Shown: in pieces, positions 32,914 through 41,624 of the stretch
Layout: each line of letters starts with the position of its first letter
Numbering within the stretch: position 1 is the stretch's first letter
NCBI GenBank assembly: GCA_002368795.1
Contig: DFFG01000098.1
Coordinates: 1 to 49,248 of the forward strand
DNA length: 49,248 nucleotides
Direction: 5' to 3'
Origin: Eubacterium sp. UBA3782
GTDB lineage: Bacteria; Bacillota; Clostridia; Lachnospirales; Lachnospiraceae
The notes under the pieces: model-generated
Seen by the model: the letters and a program-made list of their open reading frames with translations, nothing else
What the model was told of the DNA's origin: nothing
The model's database searches: none
Translations under genes and position numbers: made by a program

Positions 32914-35499
32914 ATGGCATTTAAAACGAAAAACAAAACATGCTCTGCGCTGCTGGCGCTGCTGCTTTCTGCGGCCCTTGGGGCCTGCGGCAGCAATGCG
33001 GCGGCATCGGGCGGGTCGCAGGAAGCCGTACATGCGCAGACATCATATAGCGAGGCAGAAGCTTTGTCGCTGGAAGAGGAAGCGAACCGTTCCTCGTCGG
33101 CTGTGGGGGACAGTACCCGGGGTGAAGAAGTCGGCAGTGTGTCTGCAGCGGCAGACAGTACCCGGAGCGAAGAAGATACCAGCAGCCTGTCTGCAGAGGC
33201 CGATAGCGGCCGGACAGCCGAAGGGGACGCCAGCCAGGCGGCCGGGGAGGCAGAGGATACCGCAGATACAGAGTTGGCAGATGCAGCGGCGGAAGATGAG
33301 ACAGAGCCTCTTTTGGTTGGGCTCTCGGGGCCGGCAGAAATGCCGGGTCCTTTTCTTGCGGCAGACGCGGGCGATGGCACACTGGCGGAGCTTACCGGTC
33401 TGCGGCTGTTTGATACGGATAGGGATGGCATCACCGTCTTCAACGGGATCGAAGGGGAGACCAGAGCGCATGACGGGATCCCGTATACCTATTACGGACC
33501 GGCGGATCTGCATATCTCAGCAGAAAATGACGGGACAGTTGTCTATGACATTACGCTCAGAGAGGATCTGACCTTCTCCGATGGCGAGCCTCTGACCGCC
33601 GACGATGTGATCTTTACCATGTACGTGCTCTGCGATCCTGCCTATGACGGTATGTCCACCCTGGGACAGCAGCCGATCAAGGGCCTCGAAGAGTACCGGG
33701 AGAACTGGCGGAGTGTGCTTTCCCTGCTTGTTCTGGCCGGCCGGACAAATACGGATGAAACCTTCTGGACCGAGGAGGAGCAGAAGACCTTCTGGGAGGA
33801 GATCGACAAGCAGGGCGCAGCCTTTGCCCAGGCGATCATCGACCAGCTGGTGGAGGATGGATTTAACACAAAGGAAGATACCGTCGCAGCCTGCGCAAAA
33901 AATTGGGGCTACCAGCTGGATGCTTCTGCGGAGGCGGTCGACTTTTTCCTGGCCATCGGCGATGCCTGTGACTGGAATATCCGCCGGATGAATGCGGAAT
34001 CCGCAGGTCCCGATCTGGAGGAGCTTCTGTCTGAGGAGACGCTGGCCTATGCAAAGCACTTTGTGAAGATCGGCGGATCGGAGCCATCGATCTCCGGTAT
34101 TCAGAAGGTGGATGACCGCAATATACGGATCATCGCAGAGGAGAGCAGCCAGGAGCTGCTGTCCGCCCTCAGCTTTTCTATCGAACCCCTCCATTTTTAC
34201 GGGGATCCGGAAAAGTACAGCTACGATTTCAATAATGAGGCCTTTGGATTTACCAAGGGCGAGCTGCCGGAGGTGCCCGAAGATATGGCATCTGTGCCTT
34301 CGGCAGGCCCTTACGCCGCATCTGAGATCCGCGGGAGCGAGGTGATCCTCAAGGCAAACGAGAACTACTATCTTGGCGCGCCCCATATCCGCACCATCTG
34401 TGCGAAACAGGTTGATGAGAACCGGCTGCCGGTGATGATCGAGGACGGCAGGATCGATATTGCCTATATGGCGGATACCGAGAGCAACGAGGATGCAATC
34501 CGGGAGATCAATCATGGTGTGCTGTCCGGCGCCAGGATCCAGACCAGATTTATGGAGGAGGAAGGCTACGGATACATCGGTATCCATGCGCTCAACGTGA
34601 GTGTTGGAAAGAACGCATCCTCCGAGGCGTCCAGGCGGCTTCGCAAAGCATTTGCCGTGCTGTTTGCCTGCGGCCGTGAGGCTGCTGTGGAGGAATGGTT
34701 CGGCGACCGGGCAAGGGTGATCCAGTATCCGGTTCTGGGCACGCCCTGGGCAGTCCCGGCAGAGGACGACGAGGAATACCGCATAGCCTTCGCCAGGGAT
34801 AACAGTGAAAAAGAGATCTACGAGCCGGAGATGACGGCAAAGGAGCGGCAGGAGGCAGCCCGCGAGGCTGCGCTTGGCTATCTGCAGGCGGCCGGCTACA
34901 CCATTACGGATGGAAAAGCGGTCAGGGCTCCCTGGGCAGCCGGGCTGGAATATGAGGTCCTGGTCGTGGGCGGCGGAAAGGGAGAGCATCCCTGCATGCC
35001 GCTTCTGGAAGAGACGAAAGCAGCGATGGAGGAGATCGGCATCACGCTGAAGATCACCGATCTCGAGACGCCGGAGGAACTGTGGGCAAAGCTGGCCGAC
35101 GGGACAGCCGCCATGTGGTGCGCAGCCTGGCAGGCGGATACGGGCAGTGATATGTACCGGATCTATTCCTCCTCCGGCACCGCGGCGGAGGATGGTGATG
35201 ACGCACCGTCCAGACTTTATGGAATCAGTGACAGCGGCCTGGATGCCCAGATCCGTACGGCAGCAGAGACAACAGACCCGGAGGCGCGGGGCGAAGCATA
35301 CCGGAAGATCTTTGACCTTCTGGATGACTGGGCCGTGGAGGTGCCGGTCTACCAGACCCGGCGTGCGGTACTGTTCTCGGCAGACCGTATCGATGCGGAG
35401 ACGATCCCCCAGGATACGACCGCCTTTTATTCCTGGACGCGTGAGGTCGTCACCATGGAACAGAAAGATGCGCTGACGGAAACAGCTGCGAAAAACTGA
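32914..35499 (+). CDS. Second SBP family 5 binding lipoprotein, paralogue of the first
   Basis: 861 residues. Lipobox 'ALGAC' with Cys25, then an unusually long low-complexity tether (about 28-135) with Ser/Glu/Ala repeats such as 'DSTRGEE' and 'DSTRSEE'. The rest aligns with the 24509 gene throughout: 'NGIEGETR', 'YTYYGPADLHIS', 'FSDGEPLTADDVIF', 'DPAYDGMSTLG', and the same insertion (about residues 260-390). It has more CGG/GCG codons and less optimal codon use than its paralogue, hinting at lower expression. It probably feeds the same permease, perhaps with another ligand preference. Starts 14 bases after the small membrane protein, with AATAGGGG as a weak ribosome-binding site. Confidence 0.92.
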   Translation: MAFKTKNKTCSALLALLLSAALGACGSNAAASGGSQEAVHAQTSYSEAEALSLEEEANRSSSAVGDSTRGEEVGSVSAAADSTRSEEDTSSLSAEADSGRTAEGDASQAAGEAEDTADTELADAAAEDETEPLLVGLSGPAEMPGPFLAADAGDGTLAELTGLRLFDTDRDGITVFNGIEGETRAHDGIPYTYYGPADLHISAENDGTVVYDITLREDLTFSDGEPLTADDVIFTMYVLCDPAYDGMSTLGQQPIKGLEEYRENWRSVLSLLVLAGRTNTDETFWTEEEQKTFWEEIDKQGAAFAQAIIDQLVEDGFNTKEDTVAACAKNWGYQLDASAEAVDFFLAIGDACDWNIRRMNAESAGPDLEELLSEETLAYAKHFVKIGGSEPSISGIQKVDDRNIRIIAEESSQELLSALSFSIEPLHFYGDPEKYSYDFNNEAFGFTKGELPEVPEDMASVPSAGPYAASEIRGSEVILKANENYYLGAPHIRTICAKQVDENRLPVMIEDGRIDIAYMADTESNEDAIREINHGVLSGARIQTRFMEEEGYGYIGIHALNVSVGKNASSEASRRLRKAFAVLFACGREAAVEEWFGDRARVIQYPVLGTPWAVPAEDDEEYRIAFARDNSEKEIYEPEMTAKERQEAAREAALGYLQAAGYTITDGKAVRAPWAAGLEYEVLVVGGGKGEHPCMPLLEETKAAMEEIGITLKITDLETPEELWAKLADGTAAMWCAAWQADTGSDMYRIYSSSGTAAEDGDDAPSRLYGISDSGLDAQIRTAAETTDPEARGEAYRKIFDLLDDWAVEVPVYQTRRAVLFSADRIDAETIPQDTTAFYSWTREVVTMEQKDALTETAAKN

Positions 35500-35545
35500 G
35501 AGAGGCAAAGACCGCACAGGTGAGAGAAGGAGCAGGAGACAGACG

Positions 35546-36163
35546 ATGCGAGGACATGAGTTTTCCATAAAAGATGTAAAGACGGTTACCTTCTGGCTGA
35601 TCGTGATCAATATCGCTGTCTTTATCGTGGATATGCTGTATTCCACCGCCCATCCCTACGCGATGCCTCTGCGCTATTCTGGCAGTGTTTCCTATGCGGA
35701 TATCACCGGCAGCGGCGAGTATTACCGGCTGGTGACCGCCATGTTCCTGCATTTTGGCTTTATGCACCTGATGTACAACATGGTTGCGCTCTTTGCGCTG
35801 GGATTCCCTCTGGAGGAGTCGATGGGCAGGCTCCGCTTTGCGCTGACCTATCTGTTTGCCGGGATTTTTGGCAATGTTTTTGTCCTGCGTGTCGAGCACT
35901 TCACAGGTAATTATCATTATACGGCCGGAGCCTCCGGGGCGATCATCGGCCTTCTTGGCGCCTTTCTAGTGGTGACGTTAAACCGGCATGACGGGATGGA
36001 GGGCCTGCCGCTTAGCCGGCTGATCCTGTGCATCCTGCTGGTGTTCGTGCCCACAGGCGAGGATGTCAGTATAGCCGGTCATTTCGGCGGTTTTCTGGGC
36101 GGGATCCTGATTGCGGCGGCGATCAGCCTGCTTTTCCCCCGGCGGGACAGAGGAAAGGATTAG
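35546..36163 (+). CDS. Rhomboid-family intramembrane serine protease
   Basis: 205 residues with six predicted helices. The catalytic Ser130 lies in 'GASGAI' and the catalytic His179 in 'AGHFGGFLGG'. 'HFGFMHLMYNM' supplies the conserved His/Asn of the oxyanion region. Rhomboids cut membrane helices of substrate proteins inside the bilayer. The length is at the minimal end of the family and no extra domain is present. ATG 35546 follows GAGAAGGAGCAGGAG; 46 bases separate it from the binding-protein gene. Confidence 0.95.
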   Translation: MRGHEFSIKDVKTVTFWLIVINIAVFIVDMLYSTAHPYAMPLRYSGSVSYADITGSGEYYRLVTAMFLHFGFMHLMYNMVALFALGFPLEESMGRLRFALTYLFAGIFGNVFVLRVEHFTGNYHYTAGASGAIIGLLGAFLVVTLNRHDGMEGLPLSRLILCILLVFVPTGEDVSIAGHFGGFLGGILIAAAISLLFPRRDRGKD

Positions 36164-36292
36164 GCGCAGCGTCAAACGTCCGGCACCAGCCGTGTATGTA
36201 TGACTGCGGGCTAAGAGCTTGCTGCATGTCCGATAAGTCATTCCAAGACATTCATGCATAAAACAAACATTAAACGACAGGAGAGAAGAATC

Positions 36293-37789
36293 ATGGATAA
36301 CAGACTTCAGACGATATACGATACCCTCAAACAGGCGCAGCTTTATGAGCATGCCGCCCGGGTGCTGCAGTTTGATATGGAGACGATCTGTCCGCCTGCA
36401 GGCATGGAGGAGCAGGGCAGCATCGCCGCCGAGCTCCAGACAAAGGCTTTTGCGCTCAGAAAGGATCCGGAATTTATCCAGGCTGCAGAGAGCCTTGCCC
36501 AGGATCCGGAGGGACTCGATGAGATGGACCGGATCATGATCGGCTATCTCCATGAGGACAACGAAAAGACAAAACGGATCACCCCGGAGATGAACCATGC
36601 CTATGCGCTGGTCTACAACCGGGCGTTTGTCAAATGGCTGGAGGCAAAGAACGCAGCGGATTTCTCCATCTTTGCGCCTTCGCTCGAGGAGGTCCGGAGG
36701 GTCGAGCTGGAGCAGATCGGCCTTCGGGAGAAGTCTCTGCCGTGTGCCTACGATCACCGGCTGGATGATTATGAGAGCGGCATGAGCACGGAGATGCTGG
36801 ATGCCTGCTTTGGGGAATGCAAAGAACGCCTTGTCCCCCTCCTTTCCCGTATTATGAACAGCAAAAAGAAGATCCGCACGGATTTTCTGTCCCGCCCGGT
36901 CAGGGAAGAGGCCCAGAGGGAGATGGCCCGGTATCTTCTGGAGCTGCTGGGCTTTGATTTCAATCGCGGAAATTTCACCACCAGCGAGCATCCCTTTACC
37001 GAGGGTGTCGGCCGCGATGATGTGCGCCTGACGACCCATTATTACGAGAATATGTTCTCCTCAAGCATGTATTCGATCATCCATGAGTGCGGCCATGCAC
37101 TTTTCGAGCTGAATCAGCCGTCGGAAAATCATGACCATTTCCTGGAGCACAAGACCATGGGACAGCACGAGTCGGTATCCCGTTTCTACGAGAACCGCAT
37201 CGGCAGGAGCGAAGCCTTTGTACACCTGATCTATCCCAAGGCGAAGGAGCTGTTTCCGGAGGCGCTTGGCGATGTAACGGAGCGGGAGCTCTATGAGGCG
37301 CTGAATGTCGTGCAGCCTTCCCTGGTGCGGACAGAGGCCGATGAGTTTACCTACACCTTCCACATTATCATCCGCTATGAGATCGAAAAGATGATCCTGA
37401 ACGGCGAGGTCAGAACAGCCGATCTGCCCGCCATCTGGAATGCCAAGTACCGGGAGTACCTGGGGATCGAGCCGGCGAATGACCGGGAGGGCATCCTGCA
37501 GGATATGCACTGGACCAGCGGCTTTGGCTACTTCCCGTCCTATGCCTTGGGCAACATGTACAATGCCATGTACATGAACCGCATGAAGAAAGAGATCGAC
37601 GTGGACGGCGCGGTCGCTGTCGGAAACATGAAGTCCATTCTGGACTGGATGACGGAAAATGTCTTCAAAACGGCAGACCGGGAGCATCCGAAGGATTGGA
37701 TCCGGAATATCGCAGGAGAGGAATTCTCACCGAAGGCCTTCCTGGATTACCTGGAGGAAAAATACACAAAGCTCTACGAGCTGGACTGA
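36293..37789 (+). CDS. M32-family metallocarboxypeptidase
   Basis: 498 residues, the standard size of M32 (Taq-type) carboxypeptidases, cytoplasmic zinc enzymes removing C-terminal residues from peptides. Zinc site HExxH at residues 264-268 ('HECGH') with the third ligand Glu293 in 'MGQHESVSRFYEN'. Other family motifs are 'LQFDMETICPPAG', 'EHPFTEGVGRDDVRLTT', and 'IIIRYEIEK'. The start is ATG 36293 behind CAGGAGAGAAG; the frame runs 13 codons further upstream without a ribosome-binding site. Substrate could include peptides imported by the adjacent transporter, which is inference. Confidence 0.95.
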   Translation: MDNRLQTIYDTLKQAQLYEHAARVLQFDMETICPPAGMEEQGSIAAELQTKAFALRKDPEFIQAAESLAQDPEGLDEMDRIMIGYLHEDNEKTKRITPEMNHAYALVYNRAFVKWLEAKNAADFSIFAPSLEEVRRVELEQIGLREKSLPCAYDHRLDDYESGMSTEMLDACFGECKERLVPLLSRIMNSKKKIRTDFLSRPVREEAQREMARYLLELLGFDFNRGNFTTSEHPFTEGVGRDDVRLTTHYYENMFSSSMYSIIHECGHALFELNQPSENHDHFLEHKTMGQHESVSRFYENRIGRSEAFVHLIYPKAKELFPEALGDVTERELYEALNVVQPSLVRTEADEFTYTFHIIIRYEIEKMILNGEVRTADLPAIWNAKYREYLGIEPANDREGILQDMHWTSGFGYFPSYALGNMYNAMYMNRMKKEIDVDGAVAVGNMKSILDWMTENVFKTADREHPKDWIRNIAGEEFSPKAFLDYLEEKYTKLYELD

Positions 37790-37987
37790 GAAGTAAAGAA
37801 GTGCTGGCTGCGGGCTGCTTCGCGTGCGGCACCGCGCCTACCTGGCAGCCCACGAAGGATCCGGAAAGCGGCCGGGCCTTGCGGTAGCTGCCAAGGACAG
37901 AGAAGGAATTCAGGACATAGACGTACGTTGGATCGTATAGGACACACAAAATAGACAGACATAAGTAAGACAGGCAGGAGGAACACC

Positions 37988-38968
37988 ATGGTAAAGGTCG
38001 ATCTGGTTACCGGATTTCTGGGCGCAGGTAAAACAACATTCATACAGAAGTATCTGGGATATCTCAGCTCCCGCGGACAGAAGGTCCACGTGATCGAGAA
38101 TGAGTTTGGCATCGTTAGTGCGGACAGCGATTTTCTGGCAGAGGATGACTGCGATATCAGCGACCTGACCGGCTGCTGCATGTGCTGCACCGGCAAGGAC
38201 AAATTTGAGGCCATGCTGGGTGAAAGCGACGGACACGGTTACGACCGGGTGGTGGTGGAGCCCTCCGGCGTCTATGACGTGGATGAGTTCTTCGAATCCA
38301 TGTTTTCGGATTATGTCCGCCGGCACTGTGAGATCGGCTCTGTGCTGACCATCGTGGATGCCGATCTGGATCCAGATCTGAGCGATTCGACCCGCTACAT
38401 GATTTTCTCCCAGATCCTGGCCGCAGGCGCGATCCTTTTGAGCAAGAGTCAGATGACCACACCGGAGCGGATCGCTCAGACAAAGCAGTACCTGCAGGAG
38501 ATCGTCACGATGTTTGATCCTGGCATGATCCTGGACAAGCCGATCATTACGGCAGACTGGGAGGAGCTGGACGATGAGGCCTTCGAGAAGCTGATGAACT
38601 GCGGATACCGGATCGAAGAGCATGCCAGAAAGGCATTTTCCCATGAGGCGGCCTATCAGTCCATGGAGGGTGCTTCCCTCTGCAGGGACCGGGCCCATCT
38701 GGAGGAGATCATAGAAACCCTGATGGCGCCGGAAAACCGGGACACCTACGGACAGGTCTTCCGGATCAAGGGCCATATCAAGGATACGGCTGGCAACGGC
38801 TATGCGGTCAATGTCTCCCGGGACTGCCGGGTGATCCGCCCGGTGGACTTCCGCCGGAAGCTGTATGTCATCATCGGAGAGAGCCTCAAGGCGAACAAGA
38901 TCGAGGCGCTCTTCGTGCCAAGACCTGCAGTATCCAGAAGACGTAAGGCAGGCACAGAGCAGGCCTGA
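37988..38968 (+). CDS. COG0523 (CobW/YciC-like) GTPase, third copy
   Basis: 326 residues, the ordinary length for this family of metallochaperone GTPases. Walker A 'GFLGAGKTT' (residues 9-17), 'IENEFGIVSADSDFL', the metal motif CxCC at 64-67 within 'GCCMCCTGK', 'VVEPSGVYDVDEFF', and 'LLSKSQM' near the guanine-specificity site. The C-terminal CobW_C domain ('YGQVFRIKGHIKDTAG') is present. There is no His-rich insert, unlike the 3780 gene, but an extra Cys precedes CxCC and the tail is basic ('RPAVSRRRKAG'). The start at 37988 follows GGCAGGAGGAACACC. The 200 bases before it are G+C-rich, with no motif that I recognise. Confidence 0.92.
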   Translation: MVKVDLVTGFLGAGKTTFIQKYLGYLSSRGQKVHVIENEFGIVSADSDFLAEDDCDISDLTGCCMCCTGKDKFEAMLGESDGHGYDRVVVEPSGVYDVDEFFESMFSDYVRRHCEIGSVLTIVDADLDPDLSDSTRYMIFSQILAAGAILLSKSQMTTPERIAQTKQYLQEIVTMFDPGMILDKPIITADWEELDDEAFEKLMNCGYRIEEHARKAFSHEAAYQSMEGASLCRDRAHLEEIIETLMAPENRDTYGQVFRIKGHIKDTAGNGYAVNVSRDCRVIRPVDFRRKLYVIIGESLKANKIEALFVPRPAVSRRRKAGTEQA

Positions 38969-39147
38969 TATATGTTGGAGCCAGGACGCCCTTCGCTATC
39001 GCCGGGGAGGCGCAGCAGATTGTGCTTTCATGAGATGACAATCCGGCTGGGGCGTTCCATATCCGAACAAGTGGAGAAGTGCTCATCACATGCGGCGAAG
39101 AGCGGCCTGCAGGCAGCGGCGGGCTGCCGGAAAGGAGAAGGGGAATT

Positions 39148-40329
39148 ATGGCAAAGATCATCAGTGAACGGTTTACCTGCAGGCGGGACGGCCTGGCGAT
39201 ATGCGGCACCTGGTTTCGGCCGGAAGAGGGGGAACATCTGCCCATCATGATCATATCCCACGGATTTATGGTCGATCAGCGTTCCGTCCGGAATTATGCA
39301 AAGCGTTTTGCCGCAATGGGCTTTGCCACTTTCTCCTTTGATTTCAACGGAGGCAGTATTCATAGCCGCAGTGAAGGACCGACTACAGAAATGTCCGTCC
39401 TGACGGAGGTGGAGGACCTGAAGGCGGTCATCGCCTATGCCGGAAGTCTTCCCTGGACAGATGGCCTGCGGGTCAGCCTTGCCGGCTGCAGCCAGGGAGG
39501 CATGGTCAGCGCCCTGACCGCGGCAGAGCTGCAGGAGGCAGTCGAGCGGCTGATCCTGTTCTACCCGGCGCTCTGCATTCCGGATGATGCGCGGAAGGGT
39601 GCGATGATGTTCGCCCGTTTCGACCCGGACAACCCGCCGGAAGTCATCAACTGTGGACCCATGAAGCTGGGTGCCTGCTATGTAAATGATGTAAAAAACA
39701 TGGACGTGTTTGAGGCGATCCGTCCCTATGCGGGGCCGGTCATGATCCTGCACGGAAACAAAGATGAGATCGTGGATGTGGAATATGCCAGAAAGGCACG
39801 AAAGGTCTACAATGGCGGCACACCTGCGAAGGCGCCGCGCAGGCAGCCCAGGCGTGACATGATGCTGGAGATCATCGACGGGGCCGGCCATGGCTTTAAC
39901 CGGGAGGAAGACGAATTCGCGTTTGGCGCGATCCGGCAGTTTCTGCAGGGGCGGACCGATGTGGTGCAGGTGGACGTGCGGCTAGATGAGATCCGCCGCA
40001 TGGGAACACCGGCAAAACTGCATGTGTCGATCCCCTTTGGGGGAAAGGCGAAAGGAATCTGGTTCCACGGAGAGATCGAACCAGGCGCTTCAGATGAGCA
40101 GGAGTATGCCTGGGGGAAACCGGTGGCTTTTGCTGCCACCTACACGATCACGGGAGAGGATTATACCGGGACCCCCTGCCGGCTGGATATCGTGAACCGC
40201 TTCGATGGGAAGAGCTGGAAGCCGGAGGTGCACACTGACAGTGAGGCCCTCGCCTTCCTCAACGGAGCGGACCTTACGGCAGTCCTGCAGAACAGGAAGA
40301 AGGGGCCCCTCGTGCACATCTTTGCGTGA
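39148..40329 (+). CDS. Alpha/beta hydrolase with extra C-terminal domain
   Basis: 393 residues. Residues 1-270 form an alpha/beta hydrolase: 'IISHGFMVDQRSVRNYAKRF', nucleophile Ser115 in 'GCSQGGM', acid probably Asp206 ('GNKDEIVD'), and catalytic His248 in 'GAGHGF'. Similar cytoplasmic esterases act on feruloyl or acyl esters. Residues about 275-393 are an added beta-rich domain with 'VSIPFGGKAKGIWFHGEIEPG', quoted here by its core 'GGKAKGIWFHGEI', and 'TGEDYTGTPC', resembling DUF3237-like barrels; that match is tentative. ATG 39148 follows AAAGGAGAAGGGG; the upstream in-frame part is not plausible. No signal peptide. Confidence 0.82.
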   Translation: MAKIISERFTCRRDGLAICGTWFRPEEGEHLPIMIISHGFMVDQRSVRNYAKRFAAMGFATFSFDFNGGSIHSRSEGPTTEMSVLTEVEDLKAVIAYAGSLPWTDGLRVSLAGCSQGGMVSALTAAELQEAVERLILFYPALCIPDDARKGAMMFARFDPDNPPEVINCGPMKLGACYVNDVKNMDVFEAIRPYAGPVMILHGNKDEIVDVEYARKARKVYNGGTPAKAPRRQPRRDMMLEIIDGAGHGFNREEDEFAFGAIRQFLQGRTDVVQVDVRLDEIRRMGTPAKLHVSIPFGGKAKGIWFHGEIEPGASDEQEYAWGKPVAFAATYTITGEDYTGTPCRLDIVNRFDGKSWKPEVHTDSEALAFLNGADLTAVLQNRKKGPLVHIFA

Positions 40330-40360
40330 GATCTGGGCGTATATCCCTAAGGGGCTTCCA

Positions 40361-40558
40361 TCAGCTTTCGGGATCATAGGGCTGGCACAGCAGCGTCAGG
40401 TTTACGGCTTTTCGGTGCAGAAACTCCTCGGCGGATATCCGAAGGCGCAGCATGTCCTCTTCTGTGGCGGGCATACCCTCCGGCAGCTCGATATCAAAGC
40501 CGAGCAGACGGATCTTACAATATTCCAGGATGGCGGTGTCATTCTCAAAGGTCAGCAT
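40361..40558 (-). CDS. Small hypothetical protein
   Basis: 65 residues on the minus strand. A strong AAAGGAG lies 7 bases before the ATG at 40558, which is the main reason to call it. The sequence is acidic and helical in the middle ('PATEEDMLRLRISAEEFLH') with no membrane helix or signal. No family recognised. Its stop lies 32 bases from the convergent alpha/beta hydrolase stop. Confidence 0.6.
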   Translation of the reverse strand: MLTFENDTAILEYCKIRLLGFDIELPEGMPATEEDMLRLRISAEEFLHRKAVNLTLLCQPYDPES

Positions 40559-40696
40559 GCCTTGCTCCTTTCGGGCCTGCAGGCTGCTGCCGCTATGATC
40601 CGGAACTTCATTTCCGGGAGCGATCTGTCAGGTTCTGGGGGCCGACTGTGAAGGCAGGCACCCTGCAGGCTTGACCTAATCATAACGCACATAAAC

Positions 40697-40730
40697 GGCG
40701 CCGGTGCTTCAGAGATGAAGTACCGGCGCC
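40697..40730. other. Isolated 15-bp hairpin
   Basis: GGCGCCGGTGCTTCA pairs with TGAAGTACCGGCGCC (one G-T pair) around the loop AGAG. No long T-run follows on either strand (TTTA on the minus strand). It stands between the small minus-strand gene and the hairpin array and could be a weak terminator or part of the array region. Confidence 0.6.
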
Positions 40731-40796
40731 ATTCGATTCGAAAAAGGTATGTAGCGCATACATCACTAAAAAACTGCATCATGTCCGCAAACGGCC

Positions 40797-41068
40797 CTGG
40801 AAGACATTACACAAACGGCTTCGCCCTTGTCGGGACTGAAGAACGTTTGCTTTAGTGTTTCGAAGATTACATGCATAGAGCGCCCGTTCCTGGAAGGCAT
40901 TACGCAAACGGCTTCGGCCTTATCAGGCCTGCAGAATGTTTGCGTTAGTGTTTTCCGAAGAGTGCATGCTTAGAGCGCCCTCCCCTGGAAGACATTACGC
41001 AAACGGCTTCGACCCTGGCGGGTCTGCAGATTGTTTGCTTTAATGTCTTCCAGGGTCGGGCGTTTTTT
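40797..41068. repeat. Three-copy tandem array of long hairpins
   Basis: Units start with CTGGAAG at 40797, 40890 and 40985 (periods 93 and 95). Each unit has an arm GGAAG(A/G)CATTAC(A/G)CAAAC, the conserved GGCTTCG, a small apical hairpin (GCCC/GGGA, GGCCT/AGGCC or GACCC/GGGTC), and a return arm GTTTGC(T/G)TTA(G/A)TGT-TTCC complementary to the first. Spacers share CATGC-TAGAGCGCCC. The third unit is extended by GCGCCC/GGGCG and runs into TTTTTT (41063-41068), forming a plus-strand terminator whose T-run overlaps the stop codon of the convergent gene. Confidence 0.85.
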
Positions 41069-41558
41069 ATCTGCCGGGCAGGGTTGCCATGAAAGTCTGG
41101 ATGTAGACGTCATCCTGCATCCGCAGGACATGGTTGCAGTCCGGGAACAGCTGCTCGTAGGCTGCGGCCATCCGGAACTGTGCGAAGTCGGCATCTGTGG
41201 CGTCGCGGAAGGACAGGTTCCGGAAATCTGAGAACCGCATTGCTTTTGCCTCCAGATCGCTGACGGTGGATTCCACGGTCATGATACAGTGATAGTCGGA
41301 GATCTCTTCGCCTTCCTCCGGCGGAAACTCGACGATGCACATAAGGTCTGTTCGGACCCGCCGTGCCTTTTTGCTCAGGATCTCCTCTGCGATCTTTGTA
41401 AACCAGACCTGCTTTCCCAGACCCATGTCGTCCGTCTGGGTGCTGGTAAAGTTCAGAATGTTGGTCAGGACCGGGTTGTCGGACAGGCGGCTGCCATAGC
41501 GGTCCAGGTACGCCCGGAAGATTTTTTTTACGGTCTCAACAGAACAATTTTCCATCAT
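41067..41558 (-). CDS. Hypothetical cytoplasmic protein
   Basis: 163 residues on the minus strand. ATG 41558 follows GGGGAG with 7-base spacing; a second ATG comes next. The protein is mixed alpha/beta, without signal or membrane helix. The N-terminal half is basic ('TVKKIFRAYLDRYGSRL', 'ILSKKARRVRTDLMC'). The C-terminal half has 'FRNLSFRDATDADFAQFRMA' and ends 'TFMATLPGR'. I do not recognise a family. Its stop codon touches the hairpin array, so its mRNA would carry the array as a 3' untranslated region. Confidence 0.7.
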   Translation of the reverse strand: MMENCSVETVKKIFRAYLDRYGSRLSDNPVLTNILNFTSTQTDDMGLGKQVWFTKIAEEILSKKARRVRTDLMCIVEFPPEEGEEISDYHCIMTVESTVSDLEAKAMRFSDFRNLSFRDATDADFAQFRMAAAYEQLFPDCNHVLRMQDDVYIQTFMATLPGR

Positions 41559-41584
41559 TAGTGCACTCCCCGATGTGTTTCGTG

Positions 41585-41613
41585 GTATGATAATTACATG
41601 ATTACAATGTCAA
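41585..41613 (-). promoter_or_regulatory. Candidate promoter of the minus-strand hypothetical gene
   Basis: On the minus strand: perfect TTGACA (41613-41608), a 17-base spacer and TCATAC (41590-41585), a weak -10. It lies 11 bases from the edge of the palindromic element at 41625. Confidence 0.45.
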
Positions 41614-41624
41614 AAGTACCAGTA

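Noticed and set aside
40797..41068. CRISPR array
   Set aside because: Units are 93-95 nt with conserved self-complementary interiors, not short repeats with unique spacers, and no cas gene is present.
40797..41068. Integron attC array
   Set aside because: No GTTRRRY/RYYYAAC core sites, no cassette genes between units and no integrase.
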